Shown: positions 24,758-32,794 of the stretch, in pieces
How positions within the stretch are numbered: position 1 is the first letter of the stretch
Layout of the letters: the number at the start of each line of letters is the position of its first letter
Source: an uncultured Lachnospiraceae bacterium
GTDB taxonomy: Bacteria; Bacillota; Clostridia; Lachnospirales; Lachnospiraceae
Length of the DNA stretch: 40,318 bases
Reading direction: 5' to 3'
NCBI GenBank assembly: GCA_902770965.1
Contig: CACXUY010000037.1
Location: 1-40,318 of the forward strand
Program-made: the position numbers and the translations under genes
Notes under the pieces: model-generated
The model's input: the letters and a program-made list of their open reading frames with translations, nothing else
Database searches by the model: none
Told to the model about the DNA's origin: nothing

Positions 24758-25486
24758 TCACACCTCCCCTTTGTATTTAATAAAGGCCTTCTTAACATCT
24801 CCGTATCGAGCCTTCGGAACGCTCATTTCTTCACCGGTATTAAGAAACACCGTATAATGATTTACCGTCTCTATATACCTGAGATTAACAAGAAAACTCT
24901 GGTGTACACGTATGAACGTACTATATCCTGACAATTTCCGTTCCATTGCGTTCAAAGTCTGATACATCGTAAGCACATAATTACTATCATCAATAAAATG
25001 GAACGTAAGTTTATGCAGACTGCTTTCTATGTATAGGACTTTATCTATAAATATCTCTTTTATTCCCTCATTAAAATGTAGCTGTATTACAGGTTTTCTT
25101 CTAGCCATTTTTTTTAGGATAGCATTCATGCATTCTGTTAAACTATCTTCCAGATGATCTCTATCCTTTAAAACATATCTTATTGCATTTACTTTATATC
25201 CTTCAATAGAATAATCAATATATGCCGTAACGAATACTATGAACGCATCCTCAGAGTATTTTCTGATTTCTTTTGCTGTCTTTATGCCATCAACATCGTG
25301 CATACTTACATCTAAAAAGAAAATATCGAAATACCGAATATCATTACCCATTTCTGTGATTTCTCTGCCCGAATCATATAATTCCACTTCATATTCCAGC
25401 ATCTTGGAGACGAGATACTCCTCCAAAAAATCACTTATCCTACGTCTGAATATCTCCTCATCATCGGCTATTGCTATGCGCAACAC
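24758..25486 (-). CDS. agrA: AgrA-like response regulator (REC-LytTR)
   Basis: This 242-residue regulator has a receiver domain with the acidic pair ADDEE (Asp8, Asp9), the phospho-acceptor Asp59 in IFFLDVSMHDVDG, FVTAY and a Lys in RYVLKDRD. A LytTR DNA-binding domain follows (about 140-242) with FIRVHQSFLVNLRYIE. The start is GTG 25484-25486 with GGGAGG seven bases upstream. It is the first gene of the two-component unit. Its probable target is the 21-bp-period repeat before agrB. Gene order regulator, kinase, agrB, agrD differs from the staphylococcal BDCA order. Confidence 0.9.
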   Translation of the reverse strand: MLRIAIADDEEIFRRRISDFLEEYLVSKMLEYEVELYDSGREITEMGNDIRYFDIFFLDVSMHDVDGIKTAKEIRKYSEDAFIVFVTAYIDYSIEGYKVNAIRYVLKDRDHLEDSLTECMNAILKKMARRKPVIQLHFNEGIKEIFIDKVLYIESSLHKLTFHFIDDSNYVLTMYQTLNAMERKLSGYSTFIRVHQSFLVNLRYIETVNHYTVFLNTGEEMSVPKARYGDVKKAFIKYKGEV

Positions 25487-25617
25487 CCCATCACCTCCCA
25501 GTCATCTATCGGTGCGCATGATCACTATTTATTCTATATGATTATCGAACAAATCTAAACGAGCTGTGCAGCACGTGATATAAGCTCTCTCGCATCATGA
25601 AATCCAACCCACGATTG

Positions 25618-26643
25618 TCATTTTTCCCCGATCAGGCTCAGTATGAGCGGCTCCACCGCCACCCTGTCGGACAAGTTGCCTCTTTTCACCGACTGCTCGG
25701 TCTCAGCTACCATCTTCAGGTTCTCTTCCAGCTGTTCCTTTGTGAAACGCCTCGACTGCGGAAGATATTTCCTCTTCACCGCCCACTCCTGCGTCTTGCA
25801 GGAAGCGGCGATCTGGGACACAGCCATCCCTGATTCCGACATCTCCTTCACATGATTCAGCAGCATGAAATGCCTGGCCAGCATGTAAATGATGATCATC
25901 GGCGGCTGGCGCAGCTCCAAAAGATCCGAGTAAATCCGCATAGCCCTGTCACGTTCTCCTGAGGCAACGCTGTCTATCATATCAAATATACGGTCCTGTG
26001 CCCGGACAGACGTGATCGCGGCGACGTCGGCCTCAACGATAGCCTGTCTGTCTCCCGTGTATGAGGCGAGCTTGTCCATCTCCTGCCTGATATAGACCAT
26101 GCTGTCACCCACGCTGTCCAGAAAATAATCAAGCGCGTCCCTCGTGATCTTCTTGCCCATCTTGCCAAAGCCCGCCGCGACCCACTGACGCAGACTCTGC
26201 TCAGACTGCTTAGGACAAGGCACGACCAACCCTGCCGCCGCAAGCTTCTTGTAGAGGCGGCTTCGCTTGTCCACACTCTCCTCATCGAATATCATGACGG
26301 TAGTCTCCGGAATATGCTCTATAAAATCCACGAGCTCATCCGGGCTTTTCTTGAAAAGACCGCTGTCACGGACGATCACGAGGACATAATCGGCAAAAAA
26401 CGGCAGAGATTCCGCGGCTGACACTATGCGCTCCGCCTCAGCAGCCTTTCCGTCAAATACGCGCACGTTCATAGTGTCATCACCTGACACGCAGGACGCG
26501 AGACGTCTGCGATAGCTGTCACGAAGATACGTCTCTTCTCCGTACATGAGATAGACGCGTCTGTAAGCTTTATTCTTTATATCCTGCTCTAATGCCGCTG
26601 CCGCGGTTCTTCCGACCTCTCGTTCCTGATCTTCCCTTGCCAT
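25618..26643 (-). CDS. holA: DNA polymerase III subunit delta
   Basis: This 341-residue clamp-loader subunit opens the beta sliding clamp. The N-terminal YRRVYLMYGEETYLRDSYRRRL matches the conserved HolA start (YLLYGEExYL). The protein continues with the degenerate AAA+ fold (VIVRDSGLF, VMIFDEESVDKRSRLYKKL) and the C-terminal collar region with QDRIFDMIDSVASGERDRAM and RHFMLL. The ATG at 26641-26643 is preceded by GGGAGG. The gene overlaps the end of the upstream HAD gene by 55 bases. In many Firmicutes holA is followed by rpsT; here an agr island lies between them. Confidence 0.93.
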   Translation of the reverse strand: MAREDQEREVGRTAAAALEQDIKNKAYRRVYLMYGEETYLRDSYRRRLASCVSGDDTMNVRVFDGKAAEAERIVSAAESLPFFADYVLVIVRDSGLFKKSPDELVDFIEHIPETTVMIFDEESVDKRSRLYKKLAAAGLVVPCPKQSEQSLRQWVAAGFGKMGKKITRDALDYFLDSVGDSMVYIRQEMDKLASYTGDRQAIVEADVAAITSVRAQDRIFDMIDSVASGERDRAMRIYSDLLELRQPPMIIIYMLARHFMLLNHVKEMSESGMAVSQIAASCKTQEWAVKRKYLPQSRRFTKEQLEENLKMVAETEQSVKRGNLSDRVAVEPLILSLIGEK

Positions 26644-27581
26644 GCGCGTCTCACCTCCCGGCCTATATCTCCAAGATCTGCATATATCCCATCCGGCTTT
26701 ACATCTGAAGCCTCCACATCCGCCATAGTCGCTTCTCCGCTGAGGACAAGCAAGCCCCTGCTGCCGTTCCGGACTCCTGCTGCCACGTCCGTGTATAGCC
26801 TGTCTCCGACAAATGCTATCTGCCAAGGCTTAAATCCGGTCTTGGCCACGATCATCTCCACCGTCTCCGCGGCAGGCTTTCCAAGGACTATTGGCTGCCG
26901 CCCCGTTGACAGGCTGATCAGAGCGCACATCGCGCCGCAGTCGGGGTCAAAGCCTCCCGGAACCGGGCAGTTGACGTCAGGATGCGTTGCCAGGTATTCC
27001 GCTCCCTCGCGTATGTACCGACATGCGCAAACGAGCTTCTCATAGGTCAGAGTCTTGTCGAAGCCAACCACTACTATATCCGGGCGGGCCGGCTTATTGA
27101 TGACATCACACTTCTTATCGGCAGCTTGCATAATCCCGGCAGCAGACTTTTTAACGGCATCCGACCTGCTGTCGAGATCCGGATTGATCGCGGCATCTGC
27201 CCCGATCTCAATGTCCGGTCTGTACCCGCATGCAGCCCCAGTATTAAAAAGCCTTATCCCCTCTTGCCTGAAGCTTTCCTCAAGCGCCGGAGTCCCGAGC
27301 AAGTACACTGTCTTCTCGGGATAATATCTCCTGAGATACTCTATCATGATATCGCCCGAAGTCATGATGTGCCTTCTGGTTATGCGGCAGCCCATGCCAT
27401 TGAGCCGTTTCACATAGTCCATGGGTGACCTGGATGAGTTGTTTGTAAAAAACATGTACTCCCTTCCGGTCTCTTCAAGTGTTCTCAAAAAATCCAAGGA
27501 GAAATCAAATATCCGATCACCGAGATAGAAAGTTCCGTCAAGATCGAGTACAAAAAGACGAATATCGCTAAAATCGAGCAC
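26589..27581 (-). CDS. HAD-IIA (NagD-like) phosphatase
   Basis: This 330-residue cytoplasmic protein has HAD motif I VLDLDGTFYLG, motif II FFTNNSS, the motif III Lys in VLGKPAAE and motif IV FVGDRLYTDVAAG, with a C2A-type cap. Such enzymes dephosphorylate sugar or nucleotide phosphates; the substrate here is unknown. I chose GTG 27579-27581, which has GGAGG six bases upstream; the frame extends to 27716, but that part has no site and overlaps the tRNA terminator. The cap carries a low-complexity stretch (about IGADAAINPDLDSRSDAV and following) that looks like a lineage-specific insertion. Its 3' end overlaps the start of holA. Confidence 0.85.
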   Translation of the reverse strand: MLDFSDIRLFVLDLDGTFYLGDRIFDFSLDFLRTLEETGREYMFFTNNSSRSPMDYVKRLNGMGCRITRRHIMTSGDIMIEYLRRYYPEKTVYLLGTPALEESFRQEGIRLFNTGAACGYRPDIEIGADAAINPDLDSRSDAVKKSAAGIMQAADKKCDVINKPARPDIVVVGFDKTLTYEKLVCACRYIREGAEYLATHPDVNCPVPGGFDPDCGAMCALISLSTGRQPIVLGKPAAETVEMIVAKTGFKPWQIAFVGDRLYTDVAAGVRNGSRGLLVLSGEATMADVEASDVKPDGIYADLGDIGREVRRAWQGKIRNERSEEPRQRH

Positions 27582-27700
27582 AGCCAACCTCCGAATCCTA
27601 TACCAGCATGCATCGAAAAATGTATCACATGCATCACCAAGACAGATATAAACCCATAACAAATCCATCATCATAGAACGTATATCGCGGAAATACAACA

Positions 27701-27729
27701 ACAGCGCAGGCATCAACTGCCTGCGCTGT
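27701..27729 (-). terminator. Terminator of the tRNA operon
   Basis: A perfect 12-bp stem (ACAGCGCAGGCA, 27701-27712, with TGCCTGCGCTGT, 27718-27729) and a five-base loop follow the last tRNA. The minus-strand transcript continues TTGTTGTATTT. Confidence 0.85.
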
Positions 27730-27732
27730 AAG

Positions 27733-27806
27733 TCGGGGCGACAAGATTCGAACTTGCGACCTCCCGGTCCCTAACCGGACGCTCTACCAAGCTGAGCCAC
27801 GCCCCG
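27733..27806 (-). tRNA. tRNA-Pro (anticodon AGG), copy 1
   Basis: The minus strand folds as a full cloverleaf: acceptor CGGGGCG/CGCCCCG with C1-G72 and A73 (a proline identity pair), D arm GCTC/GAGC, anticodon stem TCCGG/CCGGG, loop TTAGGGA, and a TTCGAAT T-loop. The anticodon reads AGG. CCA is not encoded. The gene is identical to the one at 28054-28127. A34 would need deamination to inosine or superwobbling. Confidence 0.92.
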
Positions 27807-27810
27807 CAAA

Positions 27811-27884
<74 letters not shown>

Positions 27885-28053
27885 ACACTCAAAATATGGT
27901 CATGGGCTTCACCCAAGGCTCAAGAATGAAATACCGGTGCAGCGAGCACCACGGATTCTGTCAAGAAGTGTGCCGAATATGTCCTATGCAGTCACGAACG
28001 ATGTTCACAGCTGCAATACCGACAATCCGCTGTACGCCGATGCTTCACTCAAG

Positions 28054-28127
28054 TCGGGGCGACAAGATTCGAACTTGCGACCTCCCGGTCCCTAACCGGA
28101 CGCTCTACCAAGCTGAGCCACGCCCCG
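28054..28127 (-). tRNA. tRNA-Pro (anticodon AGG), copy 2
   Basis: Identical over all 74 bases to the tRNA at 27733-27806, and the first tRNA after the promoter at 28159. The bases just downstream (ACTT) are also shared with copy 1. A gap of about 170 bases without recognisable content separates it from tRNA-Arg. Confidence 0.92.
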
Positions 28128-28158
28128 AGATGCTGTCGTCAAAGCGACAGCAAAATGT

Positions 28159-28187
28159 ATTATACATCAAAAAACGACTGGATGCAA
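28159..28187 (-). promoter_or_regulatory. Promoter of the Pro-Arg-Pro tRNA operon
   Basis: TTGCAT (28182-28187) and a perfect TATAAT (28159-28164) are 17 bases apart on the minus strand. Between the predicted start and the first tRNA lies a hairpin, GCTGTCG/CGACAGC (28132-28151). The promoter begins 17 bases after the rplT stop codon. Confidence 0.8.
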
Positions 28188-28203
28188 TCGCAAAATGATA
28201 TTT

Positions 28204-28560
28204 TTACGCAATCTTCTCTTTCACGACCTCGGCGAGCTTCGCGAAGCTGGCGGGATCGTTGACAGCCATGTCAGCCAGGATCTTGCGGTTCATCTCTATG
28301 CCGGCGTTCTTAAGCCCATACATGAAACGGCTGTAAGAAAGACCATGCATACGAGCCGCCGCGTTGATGCGGACGATCCAAAGCCTGCGGTACTGGCGCT
28401 TCTTCTGCTTGCGTCCCGCATATGCAGAGGTAAGGGCTCTCATGACAGACTGCTTCGCGATCCTATACTGCTTCGACCTTGCCCCACGATAACCCTTCGC
28501 GAGCTTCAGTACGCGGTTATGTTTCTTCCTTGCGTTCATGCCACCTTTTATTCTTGCCAT
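28204..28560 (-). CDS. rplT: 50S ribosomal protein L20
   Basis: The 118-residue basic protein [30 protein letters not shown]... is L20, an early-assembly 23S rRNA binding protein, full length. It is the last gene of infC-rpmI-rplT, 21 bases after rpmI. In Firmicutes L20 represses this operon by binding the infC leader, so it is also the likely regulator here. Confidence 0.98.
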   Translation of the reverse strand: MARIKGGMNARKKHNRVLKLAKGYRGARSKQYRIAKQSVMRALTSAYAGRKQKKRQYRRLWIVRINAAARMHGLSYSRFMYGLKNAGIEMNRKILADMAVNDPASFAKLAEVVKEKIA

Positions 28561-28581
28561 CTCTTCAGTCTCCTTTCCAGA

Positions 28582-28782
28582 TTAATAAGGCAGAAGCTTC
28601 CTGACAACGCCAAGATTCGTTTTATCCAGGGTAGTTGCCTTACGCAGATTACGTTTACGCTTTGCGGACTTCTTGGTAAGGATATGGCTCTTGAAGGCTT
28701 TCATTCTCATGAGCTTGCCTGTTCCGGTCTTTTTGATGCGCTTTGCGGCAGCTCTTTTTGTCTTGGCTTTCAGCTTTTGCAT
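28582..28782 (-). CDS. rpmI: 50S ribosomal protein L35
   Basis: The 66-residue protein ([15 protein letters not shown]..., ending [11 protein letters not shown]) is L35, full length and very basic. It lies between infC and rplT in the conserved operon with an AGGAGG-type site before the ATG. Confidence 0.98.
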   Translation of the reverse strand: MQKLKAKTKRAAAKRIKKTGTGKLMRMKAFKSHILTKKSAKRKRNLRKATTLDKTNLGVVRKLLPY

Positions 28783-28836
28783 TAAAGTATTCCTCCTTAA
28801 TAACGGATTGTTATAAAATGATCGAGGCAGAAGACA

Positions 28837-29346
28837 TCACTGGCGCTTCTCGCTGAGAAACATAACCAGGCTCCTGCCTTCAATCTTGGACGGCTTATCA
28901 ATCACTGCGACATCGGAAAGGTGCTCGGCAAAATCATCCAATATATGGCGGTTCTGGTTCATGTGGCTCATCTCACGTCCGCGAAAACGCAAAGTAACCT
29001 TGACCTTATTGCCCTTCTCAAGAAACTTTCTGGCAGACTTCACCTTCGTCATAAGGTCATTCTCTTCGATGTTCGGAGTCATACGTATCTCCTTGATCTC
29101 TATGACCTTCTGCTTCTTCCTGGCTTCCTTCTCCTTGCGCGCCTGTTCATATTGATACTTACCGAAATCAATAATCTTGCATACAGGCGGCTTAGCCTGA
29201 GGTGCGATCATAACAAGGTCGAGTTCCGCCTCGTTCGCCAGACGCATGGCCTCCCTTGAATTCATGATGCCAATCTGCTCGCCCTGGCTTCCAATCAAAC
29301 GGATCTCTCTGTCACCTATTCTCCCGTTGATCAATAACTCGCTAAT
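28837..29346 (-). CDS. infC: Translation initiation factor IF-3, AUU start
   Basis: IF-3 keeps 30S subunits free and proofreads the initiator tRNA and start codon. This 169-residue protein has the N-domain LLINGRIGDREIRLIGSQGEQIGIM, the basic helical linker (KYQYEQARKEKEARKKQK) and the C-domain ending MSHMNQNRHILDDFAEHL. The start is ATT at 29344-29346: GGGGGAGGT (29355-29363) lies eight bases upstream, and the frame then reads SELLINGRIGDRE, the family N-terminus. No in-frame ATG or GTG is close. An AUU start is the known autoregulatory feature of infC, since IF-3 discriminates against it. Confidence 0.96.
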   Translation of the reverse strand: MSELLINGRIGDREIRLIGSQGEQIGIMNSREAMRLANEAELDLVMIAPQAKPPVCKIIDFGKYQYEQARKEKEARKKQKVIEIKEIRMTPNIEENDLMTKVKSARKFLEKGNKVKVTLRFRGREMSHMNQNRHILDDFAEHLSDVAVIDKPSKIEGRSLVMFLSEKRQ

Positions 29347-29538
29347 GGTAGTGTACCTCCCCCAAGATTGAGCCGGTTCATCCGGCTGTCGGCATAAAAG
29401 AAGAGCGGTCTGATACAGCCCGCTCCTCGAAAACTCAAAAATCCTAGGGTAGAAACCTTCAAGTCATGACCCGACGCACAAGTGAAATGCCCAGGTGAGA
29501 GCGGCCGCTCTGCTTTCATTCATTTTTACACAACGGCT
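29347..29538 (-). promoter_or_regulatory. infC leader, L20-type attenuator region
   Basis: The leader of about 185 bases contains a palindrome AGAGCGGCCGCTCT near its 5' end. Its terminator-like hairpin is GAGCGG/CCGCTC (29403-29425), followed by TTCTTTT in the minus-strand RNA. The GCCGCTC of the first element could pair with the GAGCGG of the second, giving alternative folds. Firmicutes infC-rpmI-rplT leaders use L20 binding to promote termination. The specific L20 site was not identified. Confidence 0.6.
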
Positions 29539-29567
29539 AATCTATCATATCTCCGCTGCTTTGTCAA
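29539..29567 (-). promoter_or_regulatory. infC operon promoter
   Basis: TTGACA (29562-29567) and TAGATT (29539-29544) have a 17-base spacer on the minus strand, placing the start near 29532 and giving the long leader described for 29347-29538. Confidence 0.8.
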
Positions 29568-29593
29568 TAGTTAATTAATAAAGATTTCACGGC

Positions 29594-30970
29594 TTACGCC
29601 GGACGGCCGGAGTCCATCCCTTCCGTGAAGAACGTATACCCGCTTCCGCCCTTGTGCTTCGTCTCATACAGGGCTATGTCCGCCTTCTCGAAAAGCTCGG
29701 TGGTATCTGCGGCATGTCTGCCATGTGCCACGCCGGCGCTGATGGACATCAGCGGAAGGTCGTCTTCAGTGTCCGCAAGCAAGCTGTTGATCTTGTCGAT
29801 CTTTGCCTTTATAAGGTGATCAAGATCCTTGTCGGCATGCAGCATCACTACAGCGAATTCATCCCCGCCGATACGGCACACATAATCCTCTGACCTGAAG
29901 CTGTTCCTCAGCACATCCGCGATCTTCTGAAGGATCTTGTCGCCCACCTCATGCCCGAACGTATCATTTATCGACTTGAAACGGTCAGCATCGATCAAAA
30001 TGAGATAAGTCGTCTTCAGATCCGTGCTGTTTAAAAGCAGATTGTACCCGGCACGATTGTAAATCCCAGTCAGCTCATCATGAGAGACTTTATAGTTCAG
30101 CCGGCTGATGCTCTGCTTGTACACCTCATACATCTTGTTGTATGCCCTTGCAAGATAGCGGAACTCATTCGCTCCTATCTCGGGGATCGGGCTGTCGTCC
30201 TTAATCCTCTCAACGGCCTTCAGTACCGGATTGATGCCCAGGCTAGCCGTCAGCCATATCACGACTATGATTCCTACGGCCTGCAGAACAATGATCACCC
30301 TGATAAAATCGTATTCCCTTACAAGCCTTTCGTTTAATGCGACCTGAGAGCTGCGCGTAAGGTTTATCAGTTCATCGACGCTTTCACGCATCCTGTTTGT
30401 TATCTTGTCTTTTTGATCGTAGTAAGCATTGTCAGTGAGCACATACCTGGCGCGCGTCATCTTCTCCTCAGGAGAGAGAGCCTCATCCTGAGCATCCAGC
30501 TCAACATAGTCCAGCTGCTCCGGATAGTCCTGAATCCCCTTTGCGTCCACTACCAGCCTCATAGCATAATATTCCGTGTCCATAAGGCTCACGGATGCAT
30601 CCATGGCCGCCCGAAGCTTAAGCATCGCCCGCTCACTGTCCTTGTGCTTTGACATCTTCGACAAGGCATCCTCACGCCTGGCGGTCTCGAAGGCCTCTTT
30701 AAAATACGCGTCCATGTATTCCCGGTTGCCATCAACCGCAAAGCGTCTTGACATCTCAGTGAGATAGTCGGATGCCTGCATAAGCTCATCCGCTGCCAGC
30801 TGCAGTTCTATATATTCATCGGTGGCGCCGGACAAGCTATTGAATCTGTTCACTGTCCGAAATGTTGAAACGATAAGAATCGCGGACATAATCATCGCAA
30901 TGATAACAAGCCACTTGTAAAGTGTACGCAATGACACCCCATTTCCCTTTATTTTATTTTCATTCAGCAT
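29594..30970 (-). CDS. Membrane diguanylate cyclase (GGDEF)
   Basis: This 458-residue protein makes cyclic di-GMP from two GTP. Residues about 18-40 and 235-257 are membrane segments that flank an extracytoplasmic, mostly helical sensor region of about 190 residues (four-helix-bundle type). A short linker leads to the GGDEF domain starting at SHDELTGIYNRAGYN. The active-site loop is intact (RIGGDEF, 368-372), with the inhibitory I-site RSED five residues before it, so product feedback is expected. I chose ATG 30968-30970, with AGGAG six bases upstream. It has its own promoter at 31087-31116. No EAL or HD-GYP protein is in the window. Confidence 0.93.
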   Translation of the reverse strand: MLNENKIKGNGVSLRTLYKWLVIIAMIMSAILIVSTFRTVNRFNSLSGATDEYIELQLAADELMQASDYLTEMSRRFAVDGNREYMDAYFKEAFETARREDALSKMSKHKDSERAMLKLRAAMDASVSLMDTEYYAMRLVVDAKGIQDYPEQLDYVELDAQDEALSPEEKMTRARYVLTDNAYYDQKDKITNRMRESVDELINLTRSSQVALNERLVREYDFIRVIIVLQAVGIIVVIWLTASLGINPVLKAVERIKDDSPIPEIGANEFRYLARAYNKMYEVYKQSISRLNYKVSHDELTGIYNRAGYNLLLNSTDLKTTYLILIDADRFKSINDTFGHEVGDKILQKIADVLRNSFRSEDYVCRIGGDEFAVVMLHADKDLDHLIKAKIDKINSLLADTEDDLPLMSISAGVAHGRHAADTTELFEKADIALYETKHKGGSGYTFFTEGMDSGRPA

Positions 30971-31086
30971 ATGGAACTCCTGGCATGATACTGGGTCTGA
31001 AAATGAAATGACGATGTGATCTATCATCCACTTTTTATACTCTTCACATTCACTATATAATATTCTCTAATCTCGTAAGCGTCATT

Positions 31087-31116
31087 ATAATACCATCTAC
31101 GAGTGTCTCTTGTCAA
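31087..31116 (-). promoter_or_regulatory. Promoter of the diguanylate cyclase gene
   Basis: TTGACA (31111-31116) and TATTAT (31087-31092) are separated by 18 bases on the minus strand, about 115 bases before the ATG. Confidence 0.65.
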
Positions 31117-31171
31117 CAAGACTATGAAAATAAACCCGAGACACATGCCGGATAACGATCACCCATTACTT

Positions 31172-31249
31172 TAGAAGTCGGCCCCCTGCGAAGCAGGGTG
31201 GCCATATAGGGATGCATTCATACACGCATGTATGCTGCAACGACTTCTA
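31172..31249. repeat. 78-bp inverted-repeat element overlapping a stop codon
   Basis: Nine-base arms TAGAAGTCG (31172-31180) and CGACTTCTA (31241-31249) enclose two hairpins: GGCC-CCCTGC-GAA-GCAGGG-T-GGCC (31180-31203) and CATACA/TGTATG (31219-31234). Read leftward, the element begins with the TAG stop codon of the hydrolase gene. The layout suggests a three-way-junction RNA or a small non-autonomous mobile repeat. Its identity is unknown. Confidence 0.6.
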
Positions 31250-32005
31250 CACGTCGTGGCAGCTAAATACAAACTGCCTGATAGCTTCTGCGGCATAGCT
31301 CTGCTGCTCATCTCTGGTGATCGTAGCCTCGCCGTCACCCTTTTGCGCACCGTAGTTGCCAAAAAAGGCGTGATTTCCCCCTTCGATCACCTTGACCACT
31401 GAACCCTTCGGCATGAAAGCATCACCAGAAGCTCTGTTTCTGCGGTTCAATACCCTGTCCTCGCTGCCATACAGCTCCAAAGTCCGTTCCTCTACTGTCC
31501 CCACAGGATATGAAGCCAGAAGTATCAGGCCTTCGAGATCATGCTTCGTCGCATATGACGCAGCCATAGCCCCACCGAGCGAATGACCTCCGATATACCA
31601 TTTTTCATAAGTGTATCTCTGCATGATGCCTGAGGCTTTACCTCTGCCAAAAAAAGCCAGATTAAAGGGCATCTCCACAAGAAAGCAGTCGATGCCGTAG
31701 AGCGAGAGCCTGTAAAGCAAAGGGAGATACGCGATGTATTCAACCTTGGCGCCGGGATAGAATATTAATGCATCCGCAGTCCCCGGTCCATCCAGGAATA
31801 ACCCCTCATTAACGCTCTCGACCTTCACCATCTCCGTGTCGTCAAAGTATCTCCTGACTTCATCGTCAGCTTCATAATAATCTGAAACATAAGAGAAGAA
31901 AATGACGGAAGTCAACACAAATATGAGCAACAAACCTATAATAAGCTTCCTGCGTTTCTTGCGCTTCTCACCACTCACTGTCTCATTTTCTCTCACTTCA
32001 CCCAT
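31247..32005 (-). CDS. Membrane-anchored alpha/beta hydrolase
   Basis: This 252-residue protein starts with a basic cytoplasmic segment (EKRKKRRK) and one membrane helix (about 21-40), so the catalytic domain should face outside. The hydrolase fold shows GGHSLGG with the nucleophile Ser142, LYGSEDRVLN with the probable acid Asp183 and GGNHAFFGNYG with His212. It resembles the dienelactone-hydrolase-like family of putative carboxylesterases found in Firmicutes. Substrate unknown. It ends inside a 78-bp inverted-repeat element whose first codon is its TAG stop. Confidence 0.85.
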   Translation of the reverse strand: MGEVRENETVSGEKRKKRRKLIIGLLLIFVLTSVIFFSYVSDYYEADDEVRRYFDDTEMVKVESVNEGLFLDGPGTADALIFYPGAKVEYIAYLPLLYRLSLYGIDCFLVEMPFNLAFFGRGKASGIMQRYTYEKWYIGGHSLGGAMAASYATKHDLEGLILLASYPVGTVEERTLELYGSEDRVLNRRNRASGDAFMPKGSVVKVIEGGNHAFFGNYGAQKGDGEATITRDEQQSYAAEAIRQFVFSCHDV

Positions 32006-32120
32006 ATCAAAAGTCTTCTATATCGAGCATTCGGTCCATGTAACAAAAATGTTCTTATACCATTCTCTCCGCATAGACAATCCCGGCCTTCCCTAACGAT
32101 TCAGCCTCCTGGTTCAAGCA

Positions 32121-32237
32121 GCTTGCCCAGGCAGCCCTTTCTCACGCATGGTTCGCGATGCTTGCCCAGGCAGCCCTTTCCCACGCATGGTTCGCGATGC
32201 TTGCCCAGGCAACCCTTTCTCATGCATGGTTCAGCGG
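32121..32237. repeat. 39-bp tandem repeat, three copies
   Basis: GCTTGCCCAGGCAGCCC units start at 32121, 32160 and 32199, an exact 39-bp period; the third copy is degenerate at its end. Each unit holds a small palindrome (TTGCCCAGGCAA type). The array fills most of the gap between the hydrolase and GNAT genes. Confidence 0.9.
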
Positions 32238-32252
32238 CTGTTCTCAGTGTTC

Positions 32253-32591
32253 TCAGCCCCTTCTGATACCGCAGGCAGGGCCTCCCAGTGCCTCCGCGTT
32301 CTTCGCCTCAGCTTCAGGGTCAGCCAAAATGTCCGCGTATTCCGGGTGCTTCGAGAACCAGCGGATGGAATACGAGCAGGATAATTCCGCCTTGACACCC
32401 TCGCCGCGGAGCTTCTGCGCCACGAACTCTGTTATCTTTCCGGCTATCCCCTGTCCGCCCATAGAAGGATCAACCTCCGTGTGCACCAGATTCACGACTC
32501 CGGGACGAACCTCGGGATACTCCAGAAGCGCAAGCTGTTTTCCATTCTCGTCCTCAAGCCAGGTTTTATTCTTATCTGATTTGAATTCCAT
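32253..32591 (-). CDS. Small GNAT-fold N-acetyltransferase-like protein
   Basis: This 112-residue protein matches the short YjdJ-like GNAT family: ALLEYPEVRPGVVNLVHTEV, then the acetyl-CoA loop MGGQGIAGKITEFVAQKLRGEG, then LSCSYSIRWFSKHPEYADIL. I chose ATG 32589-32591, with GAGGAGG ten bases upstream. The family is widespread and its substrate is unknown. The tail (DPEAEAKNAEALGGPACGIRRG) runs into the region before the 39-bp tandem array and may be an extension. It appears monocistronic. Confidence 0.85.
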   Translation of the reverse strand: MEFKSDKNKTWLEDENGKQLALLEYPEVRPGVVNLVHTEVDPSMGGQGIAGKITEFVAQKLRGEGVKAELSCSYSIRWFSKHPEYADILADPEAEAKNAEALGGPACGIRRG

Positions 32592-32794
32592 CTCTTTCTT
32601 TCCTCCTCGTATTGAAGTAAACATCCATAGCGCACCTGTGCTGCCGCAACGTGCAAAAATCGTGGCAGCCTGACGACAGTATATCATACACCCAAAGCCT
32701 AATCAATCATTTGCATATATGATCCGACTAATATATTCGGTCTTTATCGTTGGCTTCCCGATCTCTCCGACCGGTCCATATCACCGCCCTGAGA

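Noticed and set aside
26644..26826. N-terminal extension of holA
   Set aside because: It overlaps the conserved HAD gene in another frame; the ATG at 26643 has GGGAGG and gives the normal HolA start.
27885..28053. Possible further tRNA between tRNA-Arg and the second tRNA-Pro
   Set aside because: No TTCGAAT-type T-loop or cloverleaf could be found in this stretch on either strand.
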